Of a stretch of DNA of 64,000 bases, positions 7,530 to 17,116 are shown piece by piece. The stretch comes from an uncultured Bacteroidota bacterium (lineage in GTDB: Bacteria; Bacteroidota; Bacteroidia; Bacteroidales; F082), in assembly GCA_900542475.1 (NCBI GenBank), contig UQNO01000004.1, positions 26,264 through 90,263 of the forward strand, read 5' to 3'. Both the position numbers and the translations under genes were made by a program. The notes beneath the pieces were generated by a model. It had not been told where the DNA came from, searched no databases, and was given only the letters and a program-made list of their open reading frames with translations. How positions within the stretch are numbered: position 1 is the stretch's first letter; each line of letters begins with the position of its first letter.

Positions 7530-8141
7530 TCAATCAAGGATTCCTTTGCCTTGACGAGTTATAAGTATCTCATTGTCAGTGCAATCCACAATGGTACTCT
7601 CTTGATTGTCGCCAATACCGCCATCAATGATAATGTCAACACGGTCTTTGTAACGCTCATTTATCGCCTCTGGATCGGTCAAAAAGCCCGAAATCTCATC
7701 TTCATCAAGAATTGAGGTTGTCATGACAGGACAGCCGAGTTCCTTTACAATATTGGTGATTATCGGCTGGTCCGGAATACGGATACCTATGGTTTTTCGC
7801 TTGCTTTGAAAAATCTTGGGTATGTTGTTGTTGGCTTCCAAAATAAAGGTGAATGCGCCAGGAAGATTGCGTCGCATCAACTTGAAGACCTCGTTGTTTA
7901 TCGGTTTCGTAAACAACGAAAGCTGACTTAAGTCATTGAAAATAAATGAAAAATGAGCCTTCTCTTTCCTTATTCCCTTGATTTGCGCAATGCGTTCAAA
8001 TGCCTTGTTGCTTTTTATACTGCATCCAATGCCGTAGATGGTGTCGGTAGGAAATATTATCACACCGTCATCATTGAGACAATCAAGAATCATTTTGATG
8101 TGCCGTTGGTTTGGATTTTCGGAATGAAGTTTTAGAAACAT
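7530..8141 (-). CDS. TsaC/YciO-type YrdC-domain protein (threonylcarbamoyl-AMP synthase family)
   Basis: A 203-residue single YrdC-domain protein. Members bind dsRNA/tRNA and ATP and make threonylcarbamoyl-AMP for the t6A modification of ANN-decoding tRNAs. Typical lines are present: the FPTDTIYGIGC segment near residue 30, KGIRKEKAHFSF, LPGAFTFIL, IGIRIPDQP and STIVDCT followed by ILITRQGKG. The length and the absence of a C-terminal Sua5 domain fit TsaC or its paralogue YciO; the KEKAHFSFI variant leans to YciO. TsaD (29105) and TsaE (49223) are also in the window. It lies between two tRNA genes on the same strand, and tRNA-Arg with its own terminator precedes it. Confidence 0.82.
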   Translation of the reverse strand: MFLKLHSENPNQRHIKMILDCLNDDGVIIFPTDTIYGIGCSIKSNKAFERIAQIKGIRKEKAHFSFIFNDLSQLSLFTKPINNEVFKLMRRNLPGAFTFILEANNNIPKIFQSKRKTIGIRIPDQPIITNIVKELGCPVMTTSILDEDEISGFLTDPEAINERYKDRVDIIIDGGIGDNQESTIVDCTDNEILITRQGKGILD

Positions 8142-8162
8142 GTCTTTGTTATAGTTTAAATC

Positions 8163-8194
8163 AAAAAAACGCCCGGCTGTTTGGCCAGGCGTTT
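8163..8194 (-). terminator. Rho-independent terminator of tRNA-Arg
   Basis: On the minus strand AACGCCTGGC pairs with GCCGGGCGTT around a 6-nt loop and is followed by a run of T. It lies just downstream of tRNA-Arg and upstream of the YrdC-domain gene. Confidence 0.8.
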
Positions 8195-8201
8195 GCTTGC
8201 G

Positions 8202-8275
8202 TGATCCGGTTGGGATTCGAACCCAAGACCCACAGCTTAGAAGGCTGTTGCTCTATCCAACTGAGCTACCAGACC
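8202..8275 (-). tRNA. tRNA-Arg (anticodon TCT)
   Basis: A 74-nt cloverleaf: acceptor GGTCTGG/CCGGATC with discriminator A, D arm GCTC...GAGC, anticodon stem ACAGC/GCTGT with loop CTTCTAA, and T arm TTGGG-TTCGAAT-CCCAA. CCA is not encoded. Confidence 0.95.
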
Positions 8276-8374
8276 ATTGCATTTCGCGACTGCAAAATTA
8301 CAAAAATTTTAGAAAAACATAAACAAAAATTCAAAATAATTTTCGTACCTGATAAACAATTGTCAATCAATTAG

Positions 8375-8641
8375 TTAAAGTTGTTTCTTCCCTGTCGGAG
8401 GTTGCGGTTTGGACTTTTTCACGTTGATGACGCTGCCCATAAACTCCATCTCGTTGGTTTCCACAACAGCGACATACGCCTCGTTATCATTGGGCATCTC
8501 GATGAAACCATAGCATTTTGAGCGATTTGTTTCATGGTCCATGATGACTTTGCAAGACGAGACTGTGCCAAAACGCTCAAAAAGACATTTGACATCTTCA
8601 ACAGTAGTCCGTGGAGATAATTTCGCAATAAAAATTTTCAT
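8375..8641 (-). CDS. Small RRM RNA-binding protein
   Basis: An 88-residue protein made of one RNA-recognition motif. RNP2 is IFIAKL at the N-terminus and RNP1 is KCYGFIEM at about residues 42-49, with the betaalphabeta spacing of the family; a short basic, proline-rich tail (KKSKPQPPTGKK) follows. Single-RRM proteins of this size are common in Bacteroidota and are thought to act as RNA chaperones or post-transcriptional regulators; the target is unknown here. A complete promoter precedes it (8676-8707), giving a leader of about 30 nt. It is monocistronic. Confidence 0.9.
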   Translation of the reverse strand: MKIFIAKLSPRTTVEDVKCLFERFGTVSSCKVIMDHETNRSKCYGFIEMPNDNEAYVAVVETNEMEFMGSVINVKKSKPQPPTGKKQL

Positions 8642-8953
8642 AAGTAAATATTATTCAAAGTTTAAAATCAAGTAGCAAAGTTATAAATAATATTTAACTA
8701 ATACAAATATTTTTTTCAGGAAGGCCGACAAATTTCACGGTAAAATCGTTGAGACAAGCCGAAAATGCTTATAATTACGAAGACATAGCATAGCGATAAA
8801 AAAACATGCCATCATATCGCCTATGACTCATAATACCAATGGGAAAGGAATATTTGTCTCGATTTTAACAAATTTTGTGTTTTTGCAAATGAGACAAACA
8901 CCTTGCGATGTACTTAGCAATTTAAAATACAGTTAAATCAGCACTTTTTTTAA
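8642..8953. other. Non-coding gap between lacZ-type gene and RRM gene
   Basis: The 312-nt, AT-rich stretch holds the RRM promoter. The rest has no convincing reading frame. The words GAGACAA or TTGTCTC recur around 8750, 8855 and 8890, but I see no consistent structure. Confidence 0.5.
8676..8707 (-). promoter_or_regulatory. Complete Bacteroidota promoter (-33 TTTG, -7 TAACTTTG)
   Basis: On the minus strand TTTG (8704-8707) and TAACTTTG (8676-8683) are separated by 20 nt, close to the Bacteroidota sigma-ABfr consensus. It drives the RRM protein gene. Confidence 0.7.
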
Positions 8954-11900
8954 TCACCACACATCTTGTTGAGACAGTTTGTCTGGTGTCGTATCGCTAT
9001 TTTTAAACGGACGAAGTCTGAACGTATATTCGCAAACATCATTCTTAATCAAATACTTATCGAGTGCGCCGGGGCCGCATGTCGCCGTGCCCAGCGGAGC
9101 TTGTTTGCAATCGATATTAACCGTCCAATACATGGCAGGAACAATTTGATTAATCCTCTCGGCTTTAGTGATATCCGCATCAGAATATCTGTAAACACTG
9201 AAGTTTAGATGTTCTTTACCGCTCACAAAGAGTCCATTGCCATTGTTATCAGTAAGGGCGAACCATCTCACTTCATTGCGGTTGCCGCTTTCTTGCGGTT
9301 CTTCGTGCATCTCGTAGAAATAAGCAGCGTTCACGTCATACACCCCTACCCTTCCCGATGCATTTCTGTCCGGATAGTTTTCAGTGTCCTTCCCAAAATA
9401 TTTAACCTTTTTGTAGTCGAAATGCATCGTCAGTTGGGTGCCGATTTTAGGGAAGGTCTCAACCTTGTCAGTCGGTGTCACCTTCATAGTCACGACGACA
9501 TCAGCGGAGCCGTTGACTTTATATAATTGATTAGTTTTCAACACCTTTTCGCCTCGATTATTCAAGAACTCAAGTTCCACCGCCACATTGACATGTCCGG
9601 CGTCGATTCTCTTAACATCAAATGATTTCTTGCCGACCACTAAACTGTCGAGACCAGCCTCTTTCCATTTTCTTTTGCCATTCCAGTCAGCGTCGTCGTT
9701 AAGCGTCGGGGCGCGCCAGAAATTCGGCCTGACAGGACTTTCCAGCAATTCTCGACCCTGATATACGAACGATGTGGGCAATCCTTCTTTTTTATCGATT
9801 TTGAAGATAAAATCTTTATTTTTAACAACAATGCAGTTCTCGTCGTTTATCAGTTCAACATTTTTTGTCTTTCCAAGTTTAACGGGAGCGGTCTTTTTTA
9901 TATTCAGTTGAATTTGCTCGTAGGCTATTTCGAATCCGGCGGATATCACATCATTTCCTTTTTTGGTTTTGAACGAGAAATTTATGAAATACTCTTGATT
10001 CGGGCTTATTTCGATAATATCAGCCGCAAGATAAGGATTAGGAAGAGTGATATTGACTATTTGCGACTCTCCGGGTTTGCAGTTCAATTTAACATTACTT
10101 TTGCAATAACTTCTGTCGTTGGAAAAAATCTCATAAGAGCAGTCGAAATCTTTCAAGTCGGTGAAGATGAATTTGTTATCTATTTTAAACACGCCTTTGT
10201 CGAGGTCCAGTGCCGAGACGGAGATATTTTGATAGCATTTTTTCACTTCCTCCATGTGACGATGAGGCAATCTGTCGCTGGTAATCAATCCGTTGACGCA
10301 GAAGCTGTCGTCGTTTCCGCAGTCAGGGATTGAGCCCAGGTCGCCGCCGGCGGCGTACCATTGGGTTTGCATTTTCTCATCGTATTTGATTATGGTTTGG
10401 TCAACGAAGTCCCAGATACATCCGCCTTGAAGTTGCGGGTATTTCTCGAAGACCTCCATATAATCCTGCAATCCGCCGCAGCTGTTGCCCATAGCGTGGC
10501 AATATTCGACCATGATAAAGGGACGGTTTTTCTTGTCGAGATGTTCTTCGGCAAATTTTGTCAGATAATCGACACTCGAATACATCAGTCCGATAAAGTC
10601 GGTGTTATCATCGTAGATAGCGCGTTCGCAAATCACGGGGCGGGTGTCGCGCTTTTTCATCCAGTCGTAGCAATACTCGGTGCAGACACCGTTGCCACAC
10701 TCATTGCCAACAGACCAGACGATGACAGAAGGATGGTTTTTGTCACGCTCGACCATGTTTTTACATCTATATAAAAAAGCCTCTTTCCACTCCTTTTTTT
10801 TCGCGAGGCTGTTTTCCCCATAACCTTGCGGATGCGATTCGTTATTAGCTTCGTCTATCACGTAAATACCATATTGGTCGCAAAGCTCATACCAATACAC
10901 ATCATCCGGATAATGGCTTGTGCGGACAGTGTTGATGTTGTTTTCAAGCATTATTCTAATGTCCTCGAGCATAGTCTTGCGGTCAACGTATTGTCCGGTA
11001 TAACCGCTATGTTCGTGTCGGTTCACGCCTTTAACCATAATGGCCTTTCCATTCACTTTCAGCAGACCGTCTTTGATCTCAACTGTTCTGAAGCCTATTT
11101 TCGAGCCGATCTTTTCGATTGCGTTGCCTTTTTTATCTATTATACTGATTGTCATGGTATAAAGATTCGGGCTTTCCGCAGACCACGGCAAGATGTCGCG
11201 GATTACGGTTTTTTCAAAGTTCAGGGTGTATAACTGTTTGTTTTTAAACGGCTTAAGTTCTTTTTTACGCACATTTTGAACAAATGTTTTTTTCAGATTG
11301 TTTCCATTTTTATCAACACCGGCAATCTCGACTTCCACATCGAACTTGTCGGGGATTTCTTTCGGATTGAAGTTGACATCGACAGACAATGCGAATGTGC
11401 CGTTTTCATATTTTGAGTCAAGACCTGCTTTCACGAAGAAATCGAAGATATTCAGTTTAGGTTTCGAATACAAGACGACGTCTCTGGTAATGCCGCTCAT
11501 GCGCCAATAATCCTGGGCTTCGAGATACGAGCCGTCGCAGAAACGATACACCTCCAACGCCAGCACGTTAGGCTGTCCATGAACGACATAAGGTGTGATG
11601 TCGAACTCGGCGGGTGTCTTCGAGTCTTCCGAATAACCCACGAAATGGCCGTTCACCCACAGATACATCGCCGACTTCACCGCGCCGAAGTTGATATATA
11701 CATTTCTACCCTCCCATTCGTTCAACACTTTAAACTCGGTGATATAACGACCCACGGGGTTGAACTCTGTGGGGGCATGCGGCGGGTCAGACTTGAACTC
11801 GTTGGCCACATTCACATAGACCGGCTCGCCGAAGCCGTTCAACTCCCAGTTGCCCGGAACAGGCATAAGGCTCCAACCCTGCGAGTCAAAATCAGGGTTA

Positions 11901-12133
11901 TAAAAACCCTCGATTTTTTCTTCTGGCATTTTAACATAATGGAATCTCCATTGGCCGTTCAAGCTGTACGAGAAATCGTCAACCGGCATCGGAATCACGT
12001 TTGTCCGCGGTGGCATTTTATTGACTTGAAAAACCGACAAATCGTTCCACCAATCCTTTATTTCAATATCACTTGCTTTCGCCATAAGAGATAAAAGAGT
12101 GACAACCAACAATATAGAAAAATGTTTTTTCAT
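8954..12133 (-). CDS. Secreted GH2 beta-galactosidase (LacZ type)
   Basis: A 1059-residue glycoside hydrolase family 2 enzyme, the length of LacZ. A signal peptide (MKKHFSILLVVTLLSLMAKA) predicts export to the periplasm or outer membrane. The order is a jelly-roll sugar-binding domain (NRY-type GYSEDSKTPAEFDIT), an Ig-like domain, a TIM barrel with GVNRHEHS, WSVGNECGNG (acid/base Glu) and IMVEYCHAMGNS (nucleophile Glu), and the C-terminal beta-galactosidase small-chain domain (NYPDRNASGRVGVY, HLNFSVYRY). It would release terminal beta-galactose from host or plant glycans. There is no SusCD pair or other CAZyme beside it, so it stands alone. No type IX secretion C-terminal domain was recognised. 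Confidence 0.93.
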   Translation of the reverse strand: MKKHFSILLVVTLLSLMAKASDIEIKDWWNDLSVFQVNKMPPRTNVIPMPVDDFSYSLNGQWRFHYVKMPEEKIEGFYNPDFDSQGWSLMPVPGNWELNGFGEPVYVNVANEFKSDPPHAPTEFNPVGRYITEFKVLNEWEGRNVYINFGAVKSAMYLWVNGHFVGYSEDSKTPAEFDITPYVVHGQPNVLALEVYRFCDGSYLEAQDYWRMSGITRDVVLYSKPKLNIFDFFVKAGLDSKYENGTFALSVDVNFNPKEIPDKFDVEVEIAGVDKNGNNLKKTFVQNVRKKELKPFKNKQLYTLNFEKTVIRDILPWSAESPNLYTMTISIIDKKGNAIEKIGSKIGFRTVEIKDGLLKVNGKAIMVKGVNRHEHSGYTGQYVDRKTMLEDIRIMLENNINTVRTSHYPDDVYWYELCDQYGIYVIDEANNESHPQGYGENSLAKKKEWKEAFLYRCKNMVERDKNHPSVIVWSVGNECGNGVCTEYCYDWMKKRDTRPVICERAIYDDNTDFIGLMYSSVDYLTKFAEEHLDKKNRPFIMVEYCHAMGNSCGGLQDYMEVFEKYPQLQGGCIWDFVDQTIIKYDEKMQTQWYAAGGDLGSIPDCGNDDSFCVNGLITSDRLPHRHMEEVKKCYQNISVSALDLDKGVFKIDNKFIFTDLKDFDCSYEIFSNDRSYCKSNVKLNCKPGESQIVNITLPNPYLAADIIEISPNQEYFINFSFKTKKGNDVISAGFEIAYEQIQLNIKKTAPVKLGKTKNVELINDENCIVVKNKDFIFKIDKKEGLPTSFVYQGRELLESPVRPNFWRAPTLNDDADWNGKRKWKEAGLDSLVVGKKSFDVKRIDAGHVNVAVELEFLNNRGEKVLKTNQLYKVNGSADVVVTMKVTPTDKVETFPKIGTQLTMHFDYKKVKYFGKDTENYPDRNASGRVGVYDVNAAYFYEMHEEPQESGNRNEVRWFALTDNNGNGLFVSGKEHLNFSVYRYSDADITKAERINQIVPAMYWTVNIDCKQAPLGTATCGPGALDKYLIKNDVCEYTFRLRPFKNSDTTPDKLSQQDVW

Positions 12134-12255
12134 AAGATATTTTTATTTGGATTTATAAAAACAATACTGCGAAATTAAGCATTTTTTTTAGAATTACGAT
12201 ATATTTCTGTCAAATTAATTTTAAAATTTTATGGCTTAAATTTCAAAAATTTTGT

Positions 12256-12263
12256 TATTTTTG
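12256..12263 (+). promoter_or_regulatory. -7 promoter element (TATTTTTG)
   Basis: TATTTTTG followed by CGAG lies 20 nt before the small lipoprotein ATG (12283). It probably drives the plus-strand run from the lipoprotein through ligA to the Fe-S genes. Confidence 0.5.
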
Positions 12264-12282
12264 CGAGTTAATCATTTTAATC

Positions 12283-12492
12283 ATGAAAAAGAGGTCGGCG
12301 ATATTTTATTTATTTTTATCAGCAATTGCTGTAACATTCTTTTCCTGCGAGCGCAATTGCCGTTGCAAGAACCTCGAAGACGGCACCGAAAGCATCCAGT
12401 ATGGTGTTTACTCGAAAAAAGATTGCCGCGACACAGAGACGTATTACAACGATTTATTCAAAAAAGACATTTACGAGTGTACCTATAAATAA
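12283..12492 (+). CDS. Small cysteine-containing lipoprotein
   Basis: A 69-residue protein with a signal peptide and lipobox FFSC (lipid Cys22). The mature part of about 47 residues has further cysteines (NCRCKN, KDCRDT, YECTY) and no recognised domain. The gene ends 6 nt before the GT-C-like gene and follows a -7 element, so it probably starts the operon. Its function is unknown. Confidence 0.7.
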   Translation: MKKRSAIFYLFLSAIAVTFFSCERNCRCKNLEDGTESIQYGVYSKKDCRDTETYYNDLFKKDIYECTYK

Positions 12493-12498
12493 TTGATA

Positions 12499-13503
12499 AT
12501 GAAAAAGAAACTGTTTTTTTTCAGTATAAAGCATCCGCTATTATATATATTGCTTTTCGCCATTATTGTAAGAGGTTTGGCAATAATATTCACCGATGGA
12601 TTGGCGACTGAAAGTAATTTTAATTATTTAATGATACCCGACTCATGGCTGGAGAATCATTGGATTGTCTGCGGCTCAAGACTTATTCTCGGGGTGTTCT
12701 CATTGTCAATCATCACTTTAGCGTATAGAATCACAAAAATCATAGCAGATAAAACGACGGCGTTGGAGATAGCCGTGTTCGGCGCGTTGCTTTGGGGCGC
12801 CCCATACGTGAGTGTGCATGCCTTTCCCGGTGTCGTGGCAACACCATTCATGCTTTATGGCACTCTTCTCATCTTAAAGCAACATAATCTATTGAAAAAC
12901 AACGATATAAAAAAGTTTCACCATACAACTTTCATCATTGCGGGATTCTGTTTAGGACTTGGTTTTGCTGTTTATTATCAAAGCGTCGTATATTACATAG
13001 GTATCTTGGCGACGCTTCTGATTTTAAGGAATTGGAAAGGTGCGCTCATGACTTTGACAGGTTATGTCATTGCTGTTGGAATCACACAAACATTTGTTGA
13101 CATTCTGATATTTCACCGACCGTTTGCTGCCATTACAACGTTTTTCCGCGATTTGCTCATCGTTGACATCAATTTTCTGCGGTCAACATGCTTTTTATTG
13201 GTCTTACTTCTCCCGCCCGTGTCTGTTTTGTTGTTTTTCGGATTTTTCAGAGTTTTGCGCAAATACATGATATTAGTGTTGCCGACATTGACGGCATTGC
13301 TTTACTCGGCCACGACATACGATAATTTTGATATTTTATTGATGATTATGCCTACATACATAATCGCAGGATATGTCGGATGGAAAGAGTTTTATAAAAA
13401 TTCGGCATTTTGGACAAGAAACAAGTGGTTGGTTACGACTTGTTACATGTTTTTTGCGCTGTTAGACATATTGATGATGATTCTTTCGTTCATTTATTTT
13501 TAG
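12499..13503 (+). CDS. Polytopic membrane protein, GT-C/Alg9-like
   Basis: About 334 residues with roughly eight to ten hydrophobic segments. The pattern LAYRITKIIADKTTALEIAV, then YQSVVYYIG, and FVDILIFHRPFAAITTFF resembles the helices and luminal loop of GT-C (Alg9/PIG-B-like) mannosyltransferases, in which an acidic first loop (HPDE type) is expected. That motif is not evident; the loop reads NYLMIPDSWLEN. It may therefore be a divergent or non-catalytic relative, or simply a membrane protein of similar architecture. The ATG at 12499 is used. It lies between the small lipoprotein (6-nt gap) and ligA (6-nt gap), suggesting co-transcription. Confidence 0.5.
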   Translation: MKKKLFFFSIKHPLLYILLFAIIVRGLAIIFTDGLATESNFNYLMIPDSWLENHWIVCGSRLILGVFSLSIITLAYRITKIIADKTTALEIAVFGALLWGAPYVSVHAFPGVVATPFMLYGTLLILKQHNLLKNNDIKKFHHTTFIIAGFCLGLGFAVYYQSVVYYIGILATLLILRNWKGALMTLTGYVIAVGITQTFVDILIFHRPFAAITTFFRDLLIVDINFLRSTCFLLVLLLPPVSVLLFFGFFRVLRKYMILVLPTLTALLYSATTYDNFDILLMIMPTYIIAGYVGWKEFYKNSAFWTRNKWLVTTCYMFFALLDILMMILSFIYF

Positions 13504-13509
13504 ATGATT

Positions 13510-15579
13510 ATGACTACTGACGAAGCGAGAAGACGGATTGAGGAATTGAGCGAAGCTATTGACAACCACAATTACAAGTATTATGTTTTAGCACAGCCAA
13601 GCATCAGCGACTACGATTTTGACATGCTGATGAACGAGCTCATTGCATTGGAGAAGGAGTTTCCGGACTTGGCGTTGCCGGCATCGCCCACCCAACGTGT
13701 TGGCGGAGATATCACAAAAGAGTTTCCGTTAGTGAGGCATCGTTATCCGATGCTTTCGCTTGCGAATTCGTACAATCGCGATGAGATTGTCGATTTCATC
13801 AGACGTATTGAGAGGGCCATAGAGGAGCCCGTTGAATTTGTATGCGAGCTGAAGTTCGACGGTGTTTCGATCAGTTTGACTTACGAACACGGTATTTTGG
13901 CACATGCTGTCACCCGTGGCGACGGCACGCAAGGCGACGAGGTGACGGCAAACATCAAGACTATACGCTCCGTTCCATTGAAGCTTCGCGGCGACTATCC
14001 GGACTTTTTGGAGATGCGCGGCGAGGTCATCATGCCGCACGACAGCTTCAACAAGGTCAACGCCGAGCGGGACGAGTTGGGACTGCCGGTGTTCGCGAAC
14101 CCACGAAACGCCACCGCCGGCACCATAAAATTGCAGAATCCGAAAGAGGCCGCCAGCCGACGGCTCGACAACTTCTGCTATTACATGATGATGGACGACC
14201 TGCCATACACGTCACATTATCAAAGCCTTATGGCGGCCAAAGAATGGGGTTTCAACATCTCTACACATATAAAAGTGTGCAGAAACATCGACGAAATCGA
14301 GGATTTCATCAATCAATGGGACGAGAAAAGAAAAGATTTGCCATTCGACATTGATGGCATCGTCATAAAAGTCAACAGTTTCGCACAACGCGAGAAACTC
14401 GGCATGACAGCCAAGTCGCCGCGCTGGGCAATAGCATACAAGTTCAAGGCAGAACAAGTAAGGACAAGGTTGTTGAGTGTTGACTTCCAGGTAGGGCGAC
14501 ACGGCACGGTCACGCCCGTGGCCAATCTTGAGCCGGTGTTGTTGGCAGGCACCACAGTGAAACGCGCGACGTTAAACAACGCCGACTTCATCCGTCAGCT
14601 TGATTTACATTATGATGATGTCGTCAAGGTGGAAAAAGGCGGTGAAATCATTCCGAAAATTGTCGGGATAGACCTTGAAAAACGCGGAGACGACAGCAAA
14701 AATGTCGATTTCGTCACCCAATGCCCCGAATGCGGCGCCGCCTTGGTTCAAAAGGAAAGCGAGTCAGCATGGTACTGCCCCAACAGCATGGAATGTCCGC
14801 CGCAAATAAAAGGCCGCATCGAACATTTTATCAGCCGTAAAGCCATGAACATAGAAAGTCTTGGCGAAGGAAAAATCGAGGTGATATTTGACAATCATCT
14901 GATTAACAACTACGCGGACCTTTATGACCTCACATACGACCAGCTCTACGGACTTGAAAAAGTCGAGACATTCGTCGATGAGTCGAGCCTGTTCCCGGAA
15001 ACGGCAACCAGAAAGGTCTCCTTTAAGGAAAAGACCGTCAACAACATCTTAAATTCACTGATAAAATCCCGCGAAGTGCCGTTTGCGAGAGTGCTTTACG
15101 CATTAGGAATCAAGGAGGTTGGAGAGACCACCGCGAAAGTCATCGCCAATAAAATGGGCGGCATCGACAACATCATTCATGCTTCCATAGAGGAATTACA
15201 GGAAATCGACACCATAGGCGAGACCATAGCCTCCAGCATCAGAAAATTCTTTGACGACGAGCGCAATATTCAGATTATCAATAGATTAAAAACTTTCGGA
15301 CTACAATTTTCACAAGAGAAAAAAGTCACACCACAGAATCAGGTCTTAACGGGGAAAACCATCGTTGTCAGCGGGGTTTTCGCTAATTTCTCGCGTGACG
15401 GAATAAAACAGCTGATTGAGGATTTTGGTGGTAAAAATTCCACTTCCATCTCGTCGAAGACCGATTTTGTTGTAGCCGGCGACAAGATGGGACCCGAGAA
15501 GCGGAAGAAAGCCGAAGCACTTGGCATCAAGGTGTTGAATGAAGAGGAGTTTTTAAATATTATAAACAAACCATGTTAA
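13510..15579 (+). CDS. ligA: NAD-dependent DNA ligase
   Basis: About 689 residues with the full LigA architecture: domain Ia (NHNYKYYVLAQP), the adenylation domain with KFDG (Lys115 from the ATG at 13510), an OB fold (FQVGRHGTVTPVANLEPV), a four-Cys zinc finger (CPECG...WYCPNSMEC), helix-hairpin-helix repeats (GIKEVGETTAKVI) and a C-terminal BRCT domain (GKTIVVSGVFANFSRDG). It seals nicks in replication and repair using NAD+. An ATG two codons upstream (13504) follows the preceding stop directly; MTTDEARRRI fits the family start better. Its 3' end overlaps the next gene by 7 nt. Confidence 0.97.
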   Translation: MTTDEARRRIEELSEAIDNHNYKYYVLAQPSISDYDFDMLMNELIALEKEFPDLALPASPTQRVGGDITKEFPLVRHRYPMLSLANSYNRDEIVDFIRRIERAIEEPVEFVCELKFDGVSISLTYEHGILAHAVTRGDGTQGDEVTANIKTIRSVPLKLRGDYPDFLEMRGEVIMPHDSFNKVNAERDELGLPVFANPRNATAGTIKLQNPKEAASRRLDNFCYYMMMDDLPYTSHYQSLMAAKEWGFNISTHIKVCRNIDEIEDFINQWDEKRKDLPFDIDGIVIKVNSFAQREKLGMTAKSPRWAIAYKFKAEQVRTRLLSVDFQVGRHGTVTPVANLEPVLLAGTTVKRATLNNADFIRQLDLHYDDVVKVEKGGEIIPKIVGIDLEKRGDDSKNVDFVTQCPECGAALVQKESESAWYCPNSMECPPQIKGRIEHFISRKAMNIESLGEGKIEVIFDNHLINNYADLYDLTYDQLYGLEKVETFVDESSLFPETATRKVSFKEKTVNNILNSLIKSREVPFARVLYALGIKEVGETTAKVIANKMGGIDNIIHASIEELQEIDTIGETIASSIRKFFDDERNIQIINRLKTFGLQFSQEKKVTPQNQVLTGKTIVVSGVFANFSRDGIKQLIEDFGGKNSTSISSKTDFVVAGDKMGPEKRKKAEALGIKVLNEEEFLNIINKPC

Positions 15580-17069
15580 GAAAGACACGAATCCTATTAG
15601 CCACCATCTGTTTCACACTGATTACGCTGCTGTTTCTTGATTTTTCCGGAGTCATTCACGCTTGGTTTGGCTGGATGGCAAAGTTGCAGTTTCTGCCAGC
15701 CTTGCTGTCATCAGGTTCAATAACAGTGTTGGCCATCATCATTGCAACAATGCTTTTCGGCAGGATTTACTGTTCCGTCATCTGCCCTCTTGGCGTGTAT
15801 CAAGACGGGGTCTCGCACATTGCCGAAAAACGAAAAAAAAACAGATACACATTCAAAAAAAGCCATAAATGGTTGAGATATGCCATAACAATGGTGTTTG
15901 TAACGTTGCTTTTTGCCGGTTTGAATGCGATAGCGATTCTCATTGCTCCGTACAGCATCTACGGACGCATTGCCTCCAACCTGTTTGCGCCGGTTTATGA
16001 ATTGATTAACAATGGTTTGGCATATCTCGCAGAGCGTTGGCACAGCTACGCATTCTATCATGTAGATGTCTATGTTAAAAGTCTGCCGATATTCATATTG
16101 TCAATAGCTTACTTTTTGATTATCACCATTTTATCACTCACTTCCGGACGTTGGTATTGCAACACTGTCTGTCCTGTCGGCACGATTCTCGGATTTTTCG
16201 CGAAGTATTCTATTTTCAAGCCTGTTTTCGATGCTGACAAATGCAGCGGTTGCGGACTATGCGAAAAGAACTGCCGTTGTTCGGCCATAGACTCTCAAAA
16301 TCATGTCATAGACTACACGAAATGCGTGAGTTGTTTCAATTGCATCAGCCAATGTCATCTCGACGCGTTACGATACAAATTAGCCGGGAATGTTATACAT
16401 GCAGGCAAAGATAAGATTGCAGACAAAGACGCAGAGGGCAAGACATCTCGCAAAACATTCATTGCGACGATAGCGACCATAGCCGCTGCCTCGACAACAA
16501 GCGCACAGGAGAAAGTCGTTGATGGCGGCTTGGCCACGATAGTGAAGAAGAAGGCTCCGAAGCGCGAGATACCATTAAAGCCTGCCGGCTCGTTGAGTTT
16601 AGACAACTTCACATCACGTTGCACCGGCTGTCAGTTATGCGTACAGGTCTGTCCCAACGATGTGTTGCGCGCGTCAAACAGATTGGAGACATTCATGCAG
16701 CCGGAGATGTCCTTCGAGCGTGGATATTGCCGTCCGGAATGCGTTCGATGCTCTGAAGCGTGTCCGGCAGGTGCCATTCAGAAAGTGACCTGCGAGCAGA
16801 AAACATCAATCCAGATTGGTCATGCGGTGTGGATTGGACGCAACTGCGTGCCGTTACGCGACGGCGTTGAATGCGGCAACTGCGCAAGACATTGTCCGGC
16901 AGGTGCCATCAGCATGATGCCTTACGACACCGAGGATTCATCATCTCATAAGATTCCGATAATCAACGAGGAACGCTGCATCGGCTGTGGCGCCTGCGAG
17001 CATGTATGTCCAACCCGCCCATTCAGCGCGATTTATGTCGAAGGAAATATTAATCATAGAAACATCTAA
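15573..17069 (+). CDS. Membrane-bound polyferredoxin (NapH-like, multiple 4Fe-4S)
   Basis: 498 residues. The first half has about five membrane helices with the paired motifs YCSVICPLGVYQD and WYCNTVCPVGTILG of NapH/NosR/RdxA-type electron carriers. The second half is a polyferredoxin: CSGCGLCEKNC, CVSCFNCISQC, CTGCQLCVQVC, CVRCSEACP, CGNCARHCP and CIGCGACEHVC, enough for at least four to five 4Fe-4S clusters. A Tat-like segment (SRKTFIATIATIAAASTTSAQ) lies mid-protein, suggesting that the later clusters face the periplasm. It probably moves electrons between membrane and a soluble partner, with the Fe-S aldo/keto reductase immediately downstream as the obvious candidate. It overlaps ligA by 7 nt. 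Confidence 0.82.
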   Translation: MLRKTRILLATICFTLITLLFLDFSGVIHAWFGWMAKLQFLPALLSSGSITVLAIIIATMLFGRIYCSVICPLGVYQDGVSHIAEKRKKNRYTFKKSHKWLRYAITMVFVTLLFAGLNAIAILIAPYSIYGRIASNLFAPVYELINNGLAYLAERWHSYAFYHVDVYVKSLPIFILSIAYFLIITILSLTSGRWYCNTVCPVGTILGFFAKYSIFKPVFDADKCSGCGLCEKNCRCSAIDSQNHVIDYTKCVSCFNCISQCHLDALRYKLAGNVIHAGKDKIADKDAEGKTSRKTFIATIATIAAASTTSAQEKVVDGGLATIVKKKAPKREIPLKPAGSLSLDNFTSRCTGCQLCVQVCPNDVLRASNRLETFMQPEMSFERGYCRPECVRCSEACPAGAIQKVTCEQKTSIQIGHAVWIGRNCVPLRDGVECGNCARHCPAGAISMMPYDTEDSSSHKIPIINEERCIGCGACEHVCPTRPFSAIYVEGNINHRNI

Positions 17070-17080
17070 TTGTATGATGT

Positions 17081-17106
17081 GGATTTCCCCACTTCTGTCG
17101 AAATGA
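17081..17106. repeat. Dispersed palindromic repeat, partial copy (R1)
   Basis: GATTTCCCCACTTC...GTCGAAATGA is a shortened copy of the repeat described at 30118, 46821, 49151, 49668, 56199 and 59346. It lies between the two Fe-S genes. Confidence 0.5.
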
Positions 17107-17116
17107 AAAATAAAAA

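Noticed and set aside
8642..8953. Recurring GAGACAA/TTGTCTC words as operator sites
   Set aside because: Spacing and orientation are irregular and no regulator gene is nearby.
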